A stretch of 64,000 nt of DNA from Codonopsis lanceolata (taxonomy: Eukaryota; Streptophyta; Magnoliopsida; Asterales; Campanulaceae). This document shows positions 23,294-34,672 of this stretch, in pieces. The position numbers were made by a program, and so were the translations under genes. The stretch is from the NCBI GenBank assembly GCA_013146195.2, contig CM028377.1, positions 2,356,001-2,420,000 on the forward strand, written 5' to 3'. The notes beneath the pieces were generated by a model that ran no database searches, was not told where the DNA came from, and saw only the letters and a list, made by a program, of their open reading frames with translations. The number at the start of each line of letters is the position of its first letter. The stretch's first letter is position 1.

Positions 23294-24946
23294 GGTAGTT
23301 CACGAAAAACCAATTATTTTTAATGCATTTGCTATCTTTCTTTTGTATTTGTCTTGGGCTTTTAAAAAAATTCCTTTACGGCTCCCTAATACACCTCGAA
23401 CTTTCGTTTTGGAAAGTTCTTGATTTTAATAACATTAGTACTGAAATGGATTCCATGTTGGGCTCAAAGCTAGGTTCTTTCTTCAGAAAAACTACCATAA
23501 AGATTATAAACTTTTATTTTTCATTTATGACTGCTTTAATTTATGGAAAGTTCCGTGTAGTTGGGGGCAAAGAAAGATGACAATTGACTAATGATATCCT
23601 TTTTCCTTTTCAATAGTGTCTTGGTAGTAGCATCCTCCCAATTGATGAAAGTTATGTAGAGGACAAGGTCGTTATTCATGGCATTTCGGTTTATTGGTGA
23701 GTTAAAGATTGTGAACGCCTATTGGTGGAAGTGTTTAATATTTGTGCAACAAAACCCTCCTTTTAAAGTAGTTTGGTTTCCATTCTTGTGAAATAAGACT
23801 TGGTTTCAAATTATTTCGGGCTCTTCGTCAACTCAAAGTCAAGAATCGGTCATTCCTTCCACCTTGATTTGAAGAAATGAGGTTCTTATAATTATTATTT
23901 TTCACTTCGTACACTTTCTTCATTACATCTAACGGTAGATCATGAAAAACCAATTTGAAAACCATCGTTATTTTTAATGCATTTTTAACTTAATGTTTTA
24001 ATGAAATCCCCTCTACGGCTCCCTAAAACCTTAAATCACACCATTTTCACTCATCTCTCTTTAGATTTTAAATTTCTCTATCGTTTTTGTTTGCCGATAT
24101 CACTTGAAAATTATTATGTTTCTAATTTTGTTAGTGTGTTTTTGTAGGTGAATCTAAACTTCAGATTTTTCAAAAATTGTGAAGCTCTTCGAACCTATGG
24201 AAGTTATGCATAGGTAGCACTCGACTTGTTGCTTTGATTCTATGGTTTTTCCAATTGGGCTGCTCATTTTGTTTTCAAGAGATAATAATCAAGGGTTTGT
24301 TATGGATATACCTTGTTTAGATCTACTTCTTTGAGAGAACAAGCAGTTTGGGAATGGGGAGAGAATTGGTGGATGGGTTCGAAATGTAAGCATCATTTGA
24401 AAAGGTTTTCTTCGAAATGTGTAAGCAATGTTGCTAGGGTGGGTTACAAGTACACATGTTTTGTGTTTGTAGTTTTAGGTAAAATTAATTTCCTTTTTTA
24501 TGTGTTACAAGTATTGTTCTTGTAGTATTCGACATTACGATAGTTTTAAGGTTCTATGTATGTGAATTTTGCTCAATCTCCAATAATTTCTAAATGAACC
24601 TATATATATTAAAATTCAGTTTGTGCATCGAGATTTATTTTTTGTATTCAAATACTAAACTGATGCATCTCAATTAAAGTAGTTGCATTCGAACCAAATC
24701 GATGAATTGCAATTATTTGAAGCCTGTTTTTGGGACCGGGAGTGGAATTAGATTGACTGAAATTATTACTACGATTACTAAATTATATATATTACTACGA
24801 TGACTAAAATATATATATATTTTTAAAACAACGTGAATGACGAACCCACAAAATAACACTTAAAATTACAACCCCTCTTCAATTATTGGTGGTGCATCAC
24901 AAAATTAGATCCTAAAAAACCTCAATACACTTTAATTGTAAATCTC
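23294..24946. other. No gene recognised; internal direct repeat
   Basis: AT-rich sequence. The phrase at 23294-23390 (GGTAG..CA.GAAAAACCAAT, TTTTTAATGCATTT, TACGGCTCCCTAA) returns at 23933-24030 with small indels, so a segment of about 640 bp is at least partly duplicated. Short frames such as 24313-24525 show no motif. Confidence 0.45.
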
Positions 24947-25438
24947 TTAAAAATCACATGCCTGAGAGTTTCGACCCACTTGGCTCTCTCTTCGTAACTC
25001 ATTGACATAAACTTTTCGTTCCTCTCTACCCTTATGCTTTTTCATGGCTTCCAAAAGAACATTGACTTGAACGCCTCTTATTGAGGTGAGTGTTTCCACA
25101 TAGTTCATATGAAACACCGAGGGTTGACGATGGATTGACTTAACTTCCAACTCCTTGTCTTCAAACATCCTAGCTAGGTATTCTTGAACCAAATCGTCCT
25201 TCTTCAAAATATCACGATTGTCCCCTAATATCTTCTTTTGCTAGGCGTTGCGGGCTGCGGTTGCACGAGCCTCGGCCAACGATTGACCAATCATGCCCAC
25301 ATACCGCGAATTCATCACCTTCTCATATGATAAACAACCTCCGTGCTTAGCGATGGGGGTGTACTTTGGGGAAGGTTGTTTCATCAACTTACAAACATAC
25401 TTTAATACGTACGTTGGACACTTAGCAGATGGAGCCAT
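24947..25438 (-). pseudogene. Unknown 164-codon reading frame with one internal TAG
   Basis: From ATG at 25438-25436 the frame gives 65 codons (MAPSAKCPTYVLKYVCKLMK, later SLAEARATAARNA), meets a TAG at 25241-25243, and continues in the same frame without another stop for 98 codons to TGA-terminated DF at 24947. The second half is rich in charged residues (VLLEAMKKHKGREERKVYV), probably helical. A frame this long broken by a single stop suggests a recently inactivated gene or an exon of a domesticated or transposon gene. I do not recognise the family. No introns or neighbours help. Confidence 0.4.
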
Positions 25439-25954
25439 TATATCTATATTTTATTCCTTGTATGACTATGAAGTATGAACAATGAACGCTCTTACTCGTT
25501 GATATATACCTTTGGAGTTTGGACAATAGATTGTTGTGAACTTGTGATCAAAGACTTGTCCTTATATATTCTACTAAATTAGTCCTCTACCGAAAAGGAA
25601 TTAACATTCCTAAACAGAGTCGGATTTGGGTTGTTACTGGATTTTGGTTCGCGACGCCTTTGTTAACAAAACAATTCCTTTAGGTTCTCTGAGAGCTGAA
25701 GACATTTGATGGGCTGCCCAATATGTTATAAAGCTCAAAAATTGGCGTATAGTATAGGGGAAAATTCTGGGTGGTGCCTTTTTTTAATTTTCAATCTCAA
25801 AAGTTTATCTTTTTTTTTTCAATCGTAAAATATCACTTTTCGAAATATTATTCCAGAAAGGAGAAGGAGAAGGCTTACGACGGAGGAGATGGAAGAAGCA
25901 AGTGGAGGACGTGGTTTGGTTCTTTATGATTTTGCACTACAACAAATATGGTCT

Positions 25955-26880
25955 TTCACAACGTTTTTAAAACATTGTAAAAGCTATTTTACAACGTTTT
26001 TCAAAAGCGTTGTGATATGCGATGTTGTAATAGGTCATTTTTAAATGCAACGTTTGTTCCTAGATTTCTATTACACAACATTTAAAAACGTTGTGGAAAA
26101 CAAATAACAACGTTTAAAAAACGTTGTCATTTCTATTTTAAAAAAAACGTTGTCATTTTTTTAATGTAGTTCTTGGATATCTATTACACAACATTTAAAA
26201 AACGTTGTGGAAAACAAATGACAACATTTCAAAAACGTTATCAATTCCATTACAAAAAACGTTGTCATTTTCGAATGCAATGAATTTCTATTACACAACA
26301 TTTAAAAATGTTGTGGAAAACAAATAACAACGTTTAAAAAGGTTGTCATTTCTATTAAAAAAACGTTGTCATTTTTTAATGTAGTTCTTGATATCTATTA
26401 CACAACATTTAAAAAACGTTGTGGAAAACAAATGACAACGTTTGAAAAAGGTTGTCAATTCTATTACAAAAAACGTTGTCATTTTTTGAATGACATGGAT
26501 TTCTATTACACAACATTTAAAAAATGTTGTGGAAAACAAATGACAACATTTCTAAAACGTTGTAAATAGTTTAACACAACATTTAATGAGAAACGTTGTA
26601 AAAACGATTAGTACAACGTTTTAAAAATATTGTGTTAGAGTTGTATTACAACTTTTTGAAAACGTTGTAAAAAGTCTATAACAAGCTTTAAAAAACGTTG
26701 TAAAAATTGTATTACAACTTTTGAAAAACGTTGTAATAAACTTTTTACAACGTTTATAAAATGTTGTAAAAATATCTATTACAACCTTTATAAAATGTTG
26801 TAAAAATATCTATTACAAGTTTTATAAAACGTTGTAAAAGGTTTATTACAACGTTTTATAAACGTTGTAATAGCTATTTT
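25955..26880. repeat. Left subterminal repeat array of the CACTA element
   Basis: About 40 occurrences of ACAACGTTT or AAACGTTGT and one-base variants, mostly arranged as facing pairs (ACAACGTTTAAAAAACGTTGT type) so that each pair can fold. Larger repeats of about 115-120 bp (around 26060, 26170, 26280, 26385, 26500) contain TTCTATTACACAACATTT. In CACTA elements these motifs bind the TnpA-like transposase subunit. Confidence 0.85.
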
Positions 26881-27564
26881 CAAAAAAAAAATAGTAATCC
26901 TGTTCTTGTTTCAAATCCCCACCTAGCAAAAGCAATCCTGGTTTATAGTTTTGCAAGAAAAAGCAACAGAACAATTCAGATACCAACATTGACAACACAT
27001 AATATTCCCAAGTCATACATAATCAGCCACCTATAGCAAACATATTCGTGAATCTAATAGATATCATCTCCTGCAGCCTGTTTCTACACCAAGCTTATCA
27101 CCACGTTCCAACATTATGGCACTAACCAAGGAGGAAATAGATAATTCCAATGATGAAATATAACCATGTAGAAATATGCTTGAAATGCATCTCAAATCTC
27201 AATGCTTTTTCAGGGAAAAAGATATGTAAGAGCGAAATAAGGAAACTAAGCAGACAAACATTGTCTTGTTCGATCCTAGGACTTTACCAAGACCGAAATC
27301 ACACTTCATGCATTTGCCACGGGATCACAAGGACGGTTTTGCAAAATCCGCACCTTCAATCGATTGTCGAGTCGGCCTCTCGCTCAAACCGATATGGAAT
27401 TGTATCATATCATGCCGAAGTAAACTGCAAGCAAATCTTCCAGATGGAAGAGAATTGAAAATAGAGTTAACTAAATTAGACTTTCCCTTATTCTCCTCTT
27501 TTTAGTATTTTTAGAATTAGAACTTAAGAAGCTGCAACAGTTTTATATCAGTCACAACCCTTAC

Positions 27565-27650
27565 CCGATGTTTACTGCAGTCTCCTTGTCACCGGTGAGA
27601 AGCCATATCTTCAGGCCAGCTTGTGCAAGTTTATCTATGCACTCTGCCAC
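27565..27650 (-). pseudogene. P4-ATPase (ALA-type aminophospholipid flippase) exon fragment
   Basis: An 86-bp exon with acceptor TATCAG at its 5' side and donor GTAAGG after it. It encodes VAECIDKLAQAGLKIWLLTG followed by DKETAVNIG. This is the P-domain block of plant phospholipid-transporting ATPases, containing the TGD motif needed for ATP hydrolysis. Compared with the family form GDKMETAINIG one residue is missing (GDKETAVNIG). No other ALA exon is visible nearby, so only this piece was captured by the CACTA element. Confidence 0.8.
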
Positions 27651-28284
27651 CTGATATCAATAAAAAAGCCACATAAATTATTTGCTTGGTCATCCAGGTC
27701 TTAAATTCACCCATAAACAATATAAACAAATTGAAGCACTCAGTTGGATATTATAGTGAAAAGATATAAGTCATGAAGCGAAAGGAAATAGTTGAACAAG
27801 TTTCCAGTGAACTGAGGCAAATTATATTCTGCAGGCAGCTAACAAAAGACATCATAGAAACACATAAGACATCCATTCCACTCGTTCCTGCGATATTGCT
27901 ACTTTGAGTTTTTTTTCTAACATAGGTACCCCAAACTGTGTCCTAATCATCCTTACATCAACCATTACTGCTACCAATTAAGTTTCACAACTCAAATTTG
28001 CCAATCTTTACTGCTGAATGGATAACTTTTCTCAGCCACTTATTTATACATCAAGCCCATCACAGAATAATGAGGAAAAGGCCCATCAAAGTACTCCATT
28101 GATTTGCTCACAGAGAGAGAGAGGGAGGAAAATTTGTAATGAATTGAGATTGGTAGAATAACTAGACTTAACAGACACTATTTACAAAATTATGGATGTC
28201 TGTTGCTTTTTTTTTAACTGTCGTATTGCCAAACAAATATGTAAAAAAAATACAACATTATACCTCATACGTGGACTCGGATTT

Positions 28285-28417
28285 TTCGGCCTAGATCGAG
28301 GAATACCCAAGATGGCTAGAAGGCCACCGCCTAAGGCTAAAGCTGCTGCTGAAAGGCCGATGAGTTACCACCTCCAAATAACTGATCCCATGGCCCACTT
28401 CCAAGAGAAACCACAAC
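28285..28417 (-). pseudogene. SUC4-type sucrose transporter, C-terminal exon fragment
   Basis: After an acceptor (GTGAATAG) the minus strand encodes VVVSLGSGPWDQLFGGGNSS, the conserved last-loop motif of plant SUT/SUC proton-sucrose symporters. A frameshift follows, after which ALGGGLLAILGIPRS-like sequence (transmembrane segment 12) is readable in another frame. It belongs with the exons at 29309-29372 and 29509-29728. The short exon normally between them is not seen. Confidence 0.8.
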
Positions 28418-29308
28418 CTATTCACGCAAACCAACGTGTCATCATCTAAATAACTAAAAAACAAAAAACAAATTAAATAATAAGATTTCCTCTAAAAATC
28501 TCAATAGCAAGTTCTATAATAACACAATCAAACCAGGCCTCCACTTTATAAAGTTTGTAGTAAGGATTAACAATTACTAAAAAAGATATAAATAAACATA
28601 ATGAAATGGCAATGAGAATCCAATGAGGCGAATCGTTGAAATTTGGGGAGCTTGTCTCCCCCTTTTAGGCGAAGTTTTTCACAGAATGTTCAATTGCCCA
28701 TTACTAGAGGCACTGCGGACCAAAACCCAACTGAATGTGCTTGCTAGTCAAAAATTGAGCTCCGGTGGACAACTTTCACAAATGTTCACCGTCGTAATTC
28801 ATTGCTTTCATGTAGCAATGGAATTTAATAGAAGAAAAGAAACTAACACACTATGTCCCTTCAGCAAGAAATTGTCCTCAATTAATCTGGAAACATTTGA
28901 AGAATCCCTATGCTTCCTCATTTACATATGCTAACTACACAAATTGCACAAGGATTCGCTATGTGTGTCTCAACGTAACAAGAGAATAGTTGAAGGATCA
29001 TAAAATTCGTTTGGAGCGAACTATTATTTGGGCACACATCCTAAAACAAAATAATTACCAGCACTAACGAATTAAAGAAATATTACAAAAATATTGAAAT
29101 AGGCAAAGAAGGGATCTAGAAATGTATACATGTGGAATTACAATGAACACATTCGAACACCCATTGACAATCCACGCAAGTATGAAGTATATACTTAGTC
29201 ACTTAGCTTCTTCGTTTCGATCATAGTTTCGGCGTAAGGGAAAGGGGACAGGTTGAGGGTGAGGGTGGGGAGCAAAGGGAAGAAGAAGAAGAAACAAAAA
29301 GGACCCAC

Positions 29309-29372
29309 CTTGGCCAAGTCCCAATGACTCAATACGGGAGGATACCAATGCATATGGAACACTGTACGTGAC
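29309..29372 (-). pseudogene. SUC4-type sucrose transporter, internal exon
   Basis: A 64-bp exon bounded by acceptor TTATGCAG and donor GTGGGT. It encodes VTYSVPYALVSSRIESLGLG, matching the TYSVPYAL motif preceding the cytoplasmic loop in sucrose transporters. Both splice sites look intact, which suggests capture from genomic DNA, not from mRNA. Confidence 0.8.
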
Positions 29373-29508
29373 CTGCATAATTGTTGAACAAAAAACAAAT
29401 TACAATGTTGAACGTTATTCTCCAATAAAGCCACTAAAAGAAATACTTCAGATTTCAGACTCTCACCTTTGCTTTTGAATGTTCAAGTACATATCAGTTT
29501 GGCATAAA

Positions 29509-29773
29509 CAGAAAATACGACCAGCGCGGCAATCACAACACCATTTGGAGGTAGACCACGGTCATACTCAACGTTGCTCGCAACAAAGGCAATTATAAGC
29601 ATACATATAAAGCAGAGAAACATGATGATGTTCGAGACCCCCCACGTAAACCCAGCTCCCCATCTCCGACAGAGCTTCTCCATGAACACTGAGGTTATAC
29701 CAAGGATCACTGAGTTGAACATCAGACCTTCCAGGGAGGAGATCCGAGAAAGAGAAATCATGGAAGGGAGGGC
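29509..29773 (-). pseudogene. Chimeric exon: AP-5 beta-like fused to SUC4-type sucrose transporter
   Basis: After acceptor GTTGCAG (exon from 29773) the first part encodes GPPFHDFSFSDLLP, continuing the AP-5 beta-like exon at 30115-30325. At about 29728 the sequence switches without an intron to SUC4 coding sequence: GLMFNSVILGITSVFMEKLC, RRWGAGFTWGVSNIIM, then LPPNGVVIAALVVFS, corresponding to membrane segments 9-10 of the symporter. The two parts are in different frames, so translation from the AP-5 side misreads the SUC4 side. The fusion point lies at GGAAGGTCTG, which resembles a splice donor of the first gene. The right end leaves SUC4 similarity at 29509 without a donor. Confidence 0.75.
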
Positions 29774-30114
29774 CTGCAACAAGTAGAGAGTAGCCAAATG
29801 AACTCCAATTAGTCAAGAAAATGTTGTTGTCTATCTACAAGCCCCAATTGATCGTGACAAATGGTATTTGCATCTGGGGTGGTGAGCATGAGTTTCAAAA
29901 TAAATAAATAAAAACTCTCTATTCAAAGTGCCAAGAACAAGATTTTCACTTAAAGACGTGTTTGAGAATTGAACACCCATACCCTTGGTACTTCAAAGCA
30001 AAAGCGGATATGAAAAAACAAAAATACTAGGTTTACCACTACTTCAACAACTATTGCTACAACTAAGCCTTGGTGAAGGCCAAACCTAGCATTGTTGATG
30101 AAAAAACCCCTTAC

Positions 30115-30325
30115 CTTCTTGTTCACTAAGAATATAAAATGGAATTTGAGCAATCATTTTCTTTCCACCCTCACTCCAGTTGAGGGTACCTGGTTTCTGC
30201 ATGCACCCACTTGAAGGTCTTGAAGGGCCCAGAACAAAAGAACAAATTGCAGGTTCATTCATTAAACCCAAGTAATCGCGAGCTCGCCTCCACACCCTCG
30301 CATCAGAGATACGAGAACGTGCCAC
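30115..30325 (-). pseudogene. AP-5 complex beta-like subunit, exon fragment
   Basis: Bounded by GTTACAG acceptor and GTAAGG donor. It encodes VARSRISDARVWRRARDYLG and LMNEPAICSFVLGPSRP, then NWSEGGKKMIAQIPFYILSE. I assign it to the plant AP-5 adaptor beta-like ARM-repeat protein (At3g19870 type) from memory of these blocks; another adaptor-like protein such as the TPLATE-complex subunit TASH3 cannot be excluded. The frame is open throughout. Confidence 0.6.
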
Positions 30326-30451
30326 CTGTAACCCAAGTCCATACCAACAACGTTCGCCAAGCATAAGTATGAGTTAGCAAACAATCGATTAATCATAGGC
30401 TATGTATCAACATCTGCGCATTTATCTTTTCCCAAGTTGTCAAAGACTGAC

Positions 30452-30611
30452 CTTGCCCAAAGCCACACGGGCCCTTGGCAGTAACTCAGGATGGTGTGTT
30501 GCAAGCTTTGCTATTGCTGTCACAACAAAACAAAGAAGCCTTGATTGTGATGATTTTCTAAAGGTTGCAGTTCCAGAGCCAAGCGCCACATCTCCTAAAC
30601 CCACACGACTT
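30452..30611 (-). pseudogene. AP-5 beta-like exon
   Basis: Bounded by an AG acceptor (AACTTGAG) and a GTCAGT donor. It encodes SRVGLGDVALGSGTATFRKS then SRLLCFVVTAIAKLATHHPE and LLPRARVALGK. Helical ARM-type sequence continuing into the 30115-30325 exon with the frame preserved. Confidence 0.65.
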
Positions 30612-30713
30612 CTCAAGTTGACACAAGAAACAGACAAAATTTAGTAAAACAAGTCGACAAACAGTAAATAAACAATCCTTGCAAAGTGTAACAAGGTAGC
30701 CTGTTGTAGTTAC

Positions 30714-30841
30714 CTTGATGCAAGATTTTCATACAAAAGCAGTTCTAAACTCTCAAAAAGTTCACGAGCAGAATCTTTGTGAGACACACCACCACCTCCA
30801 TACTCCCCAATGGCCCAACATAGCTGTAAGGCCAACTCAGT
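30714..30841 (-). pseudogene. AP-5 beta-like exon
   Basis: Acceptor CAACAG, donor GTAACT. It encodes TELALQLCWAIGEYGGGGVS and then HKDSARELFESLELLLYENL. The frame is open. The WAIGEYGGGG block is the most distinctive of the captured gene. Confidence 0.7.
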
Positions 30842-31136
30842 CTGTTGAACAATCATGGAAGCAATCTTTATTCCATTTAAAGAGTCTATGTAGGACGGAC
30901 AGGTAGTCATTATAACAAAACTGCCAACATTTTACTACTCAACCCTTCATGCATGGTAAAGTAAGAAAACTGTAGAACTTTCACGCATAATTTCCCAAAA
31001 TATGGGTATTCCAAGTGGAACAACCTAAAGGGGGAAAAGGAAAGTAGAATGTTGGGAGTACAAAGAGGTAAAAGTGACATCTTAAATTTCAAACAAGGAC
31101 TCTATATGCTTGTCTTAAACACTGACCTTCACGCGA

Positions 31137-31174
31137 CTGTCATAAGCTTCTCCAAGTCTGTTCACTATAGGTTT
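31137..31174 (-). pseudogene. AP-5 beta-like short exon
   Basis: A 38-bp exon between TTTGCAG and GTCAGTG, encoding KPIVNRLGEAYDSRVK, which joins the exon on either side in frame (LLK | KPIVNRLGEAYDS | TELALQ). Confidence 0.65.
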
Positions 31175-31678
31175 CTGCAAAGTACTTGAAAATTAATATT
31201 ATCATTAGTAAGAAAGAAAGGGTGGATATTCCTGAGAAACTGAAGTCTATCAGAAGTATATGCAATGCATAAATATATAAGTGACAACAAAAAACACTTT
31301 CTCTTTCCATTCAATCAATAGTTCTTACATTTAAATATTATTGTAAATAGTACTTTGATATTAAAGCTACCTCTAGCATACCACAATTACACTACTTGGC
31401 TAGATGGTTCCTGTTTTCATCCTGCATACAACCCTGTAATATTGGTCTTCCAAGAGTAATCCAAGAGCTAAAAGAAGGGGAGACGAAAGAAAGTATAAAA
31501 GCCATCACTTCAATAAAAGAAACAAGGAGAAAAATGAAAATATTTAGCAAGCAACAAAAGGTTTATTTGACTTTTATCATGTAGGTTATAATCTGTTAAA
31601 GATAGGTTAGACATTCACACTCCAGCTTCAAACAAGAACAAATCAGAAGAAAATTCATAGACAAATTTAGAAGGATAC

Positions 31679-31744
31679 CTTTAGAAGAGCTATGAAACTA
31701 GGGGATCGGTGAAATGCAGCAAGCATGAACTCTAAGAGCCTTTT
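31679..31744 (-). pseudogene. AP-5 beta-like exon
   Basis: A 66-bp exon between GGTTCAG and GTATCC, encoding KRLLEFMLAAFHRSPSFIAL and ending LLK. Open frame and plausible splice sites. Confidence 0.65.
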
Positions 31745-32435
31745 CTGAACCTACAAAACCCCCGATAAATCATAAATATTCCAGAACTCACAGCACACTA
31801 GATAGTTGAGTACACACTGATAAATGTTTATTTAAGTAAAACAAAAGAAAAAGCCTCTAAGTCGCTGTTCCATTGTAAATAATATAGGAAGGTGCATCTG
31901 CTTCTTCTACACCTTAGGGTCAAGGTTGCACATTAAATAGGTCATTTTCACCTTGGATTCAAGTCAAGAATCACATTTGTCATTAAGAATGAGAATGTAC
32001 ACTTAGATTGAAATTTAGAGCATCATTAGCTTTTTGCAATTCCAAAGGACAAGAAGGTACAATGAGATTCATACAAGAAAGAATGAAGGGAGAAAAATAT
32101 GATCAAAATCATGGGTCTCGTTGTAAAATATAACCATCAATTCAATGCTGGTAGTGATAAAATATTTCGTTTTCCTTAACATTCATGGGGCACTACATTT
32201 GCAAAGAAAGTTATATTCAGAAAGCAATAGTAACATAACTGCATCAATACAAGATATGCAAAATCTTAAGAAGTCAAAGAGCAGCCACTACATACACTTG
32301 TTAACACAATATTTTAAACAATATCCCCTCAGTCCTAACAACCAAAAGATAAGTTCAATATCCACATCATGTTTAGTGTGGAATACAGGAATGTCTGATG
32401 AAACAAAGCTAGCATAGACACAAATATATATACAT

Positions 32436-32455
32436 ATATCACACACACACACACG
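32436..32455. repeat. Short (AC)n microsatellite
   Basis: About nine AC dinucleotides next to a TATATAC run, in an intron-like part of the captured gene. Confidence 0.85.
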
Positions 32456-32529
32456 TCGGAGAGATGAAAGAAACCAACATTACTTGAGAAATGTATGATT
32501 GAAAAGGAACTTCTGAAGGATCAACTCCA

Positions 32530-32860
32530 AATTTATTGGGAAGGGAATTTACCTCATAGGAGAAAATTTTCTCTTGAAAAAGTATTGAATTTTTCGCCAT
32601 TAGTAATGGAATCAGTGCACATATTAAAGCTGCAAGATTTAACATTTGACAAAATTTTGTGTCTTCGGTGTAACGAAAAAACGACGTCATAACGAACATC
32701 AGGATTCAAACAAGAGCGTACAATCATTGACATCGTGTAAAGCTTCATCAAAATAAACATCAAGAAGCCGAGGTGCCATTTTAAGTGCTTGTTTCAGTCT
32801 ATCGGTGAAGGGTATTCATTGCTGCCTGCAGAGCTGCAGTCATCCCGAAGTCCAATGGCG
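32530..32860 (-). pseudogene. AP-5 beta-like exons, frameshifted
   Basis: The high-coordinate part (32860-32705) encodes MTAALQAAMNT, then in another frame DRLKQALKMAPRLLDVYFDE followed by ALHDVND. The low-coordinate part (32650-32550) encodes ALICALIPLLMAKNSILFQE and KIFSYEV. Between them about 40 bp diverge. At least one frameshift and one small insertion break this part, so the captured gene is no longer translatable here. Confidence 0.6.
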
Positions 32861-33196
32861 TTCTTGAAAGATCAATTAGAGAACTAACAATAAATCTAAT
32901 ATTATAAAAAACAAAATCTAGCTATTTTTTGAATTAAACATATAATATACCAAGTTCCCAACATCTCAATCAAATAAAACTAGAGCTAAATTCAAAATAA
33001 TTCTAGTTCCTTCATTAATATTTGGGAGTTTCATATAAGTCGTCGAAGGCTCGAAGAATGAATGAACCAAAACCTAAGAGGCTTTTGTACCGAACAACTT
33101 TCCAATTAACGTCAACGGACCAACCAAGAAATTTTTTGAAGCATTACACCACATCCCCCAAAGCAATTTTTCTCAACATGCTACAAAATTTAATAA

Positions 33197-34065
33197 CCAT
33201 CTCCAACAAAAAGGATGGAAGTACACATCTCAAGAAGCAGATCTTTCCCAACACACTTAAAAGAGCTCCTCAACCATGTCTTCACAAGAAATGGAGAACT
33301 ATATAAATTCCTAGATAGAAATTCACTCTAGATATTAACAAGAGAACGTGTGATATCCTGTCACTGGATGGTATATGTCCAAAAATCCACACCCATTTCC
33401 TCCCGGCGGTGCCGAAATAGAGGAGTAGATACAGATGCCCAGAAGAGAAGGATGCATATCTCCAGCGTACACCATGGCTACCTTGAGTGTCCATTATTGT
33501 ATGAAATATAATCTTTACACACCTAAACCAGAATGAGAGACCAAGAAGATACTCTGCTAGGACAGTGTTTTAAGGCTGATTTCTATCTTATTTCCTAAAT
33601 ATTTTGTTGTTATGATATCCCTACCCCCCCCCCAAACCATCTCCAACAAACAGGATGGAAGTACATATCTCAAGAAGCAGATCTTTCACGACACACTTAA
33701 AAGAGATCCTCAACCATGTATTCACAAGAAATGGAAAACTATATAAATTCCTAGATAGAAATTCACTCTAGATATTAACAAGAGAACGTGTGATATCCTG
33801 TCACTGGATGGTATATGTCCAAAAAACCACACCCATTTCCTCCGGCGGTGCCGCAATAGAGGAGTAGATACGATGCCCGTAAGAGAAGGATGCATATCTC
33901 CAGTACACCATGGCTACCTTGAGTGTCCATTATTGTATGAAATATAATCTTTACACACCTAAACCGTAAAGAGAGGCCAAGAAGATACTCGCTAGGACAC
34001 GTTGTTTTAAGGCGATTTGTCTTATTTCCTAAATATTTTGTTGTTATGATATCCCTACCCCCCCC
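33197..34065. repeat. Tandem duplication, two units of about 435 bp
   Basis: 33197-33636 and 33637-34065 are near-identical direct repeats separated by a poly-C run; differences are mostly single-base indels. On the minus strand one frame in each unit contains GTAGG and IYHPVTGYH-like or HIPSSDRISH sequence. I suspect an exon of the captured AP-5 beta-like gene, but the family is not certain. An AC microsatellite follows at 34076-34094. Confidence 0.7.
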
Positions 34066-34373
34066 AATCCCCAATACACACACACACACACACCAATTTG
34101 TACTTCTTTTAATACCAACGTCAAATGCGAGCTCACTCATTAGGGTCTGCAATGTAGTAAAGTATTATTACTGTCAAAACTGTATCCTGAAATTGTAGTT
34201 AGATGCATATATATTTTAAATTTGAGTGAGCAAAGAGAGTAACGACTCATCCCTCCAACTTTGCAAAGTTTCAGTGTATGTCTATCAAGAGGCAGCAGAT
34301 CGATGCACAATAATATGCAATGGATGCTCCACAATAGAAAACATTGAAAAATATAAAGGGTCATACAGCAAGG

Positions 34374-34672
34374 CCATCATTTTCATCCTTAAGAAGCTCA
34401 AGAAAAAGTGGATCAGCTCTAGCAATTACATTGCTATCCTCATATTCAGAGTCTCCTCCTCCATCCCCTATAGTTGATCCCGTATAGGCCTCATCCATGA
34501 GTGCCAGTAGCATCTGCATCCAGGGAGGATCATTCTTGTGATATAAAAGAGCTATTTTTTCAGTTCTATTATAAACAAGCAAGCTTGAAAATAACCTCGG
34601 AGCTGCACTTTTCGGATCGATGCTATGTTGTTGCCAATTAGTGGTCCGAGCTCTGCTCCACCTTCTCCAAAG
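34374..34672 (-). pseudogene. AP-5 beta-like exon with glycine- and acid-rich segment
   Basis: Encodes WMQMLLALMDEAYTGSTIGD, GGGDSEYEDSNVIARADPLF and LELLKDENDGL before a GTATGA donor. At the 5' side the neighbouring frame gives GFGEGGAELGPLIGNNIASI, then reading must shift to PKSAAPRLFSSLLVYNRTEK, so one indel lies near 34618. It continues in order to the exons at lower coordinates. Confidence 0.6.

Noticed and set aside
25955..26880. Regularly spaced palindromic repeats resembling a CRISPR array
   Set aside because: Plant DNA; spacers are short, AT-rich and not unique; the array lies directly inside CACTA terminal repeats.
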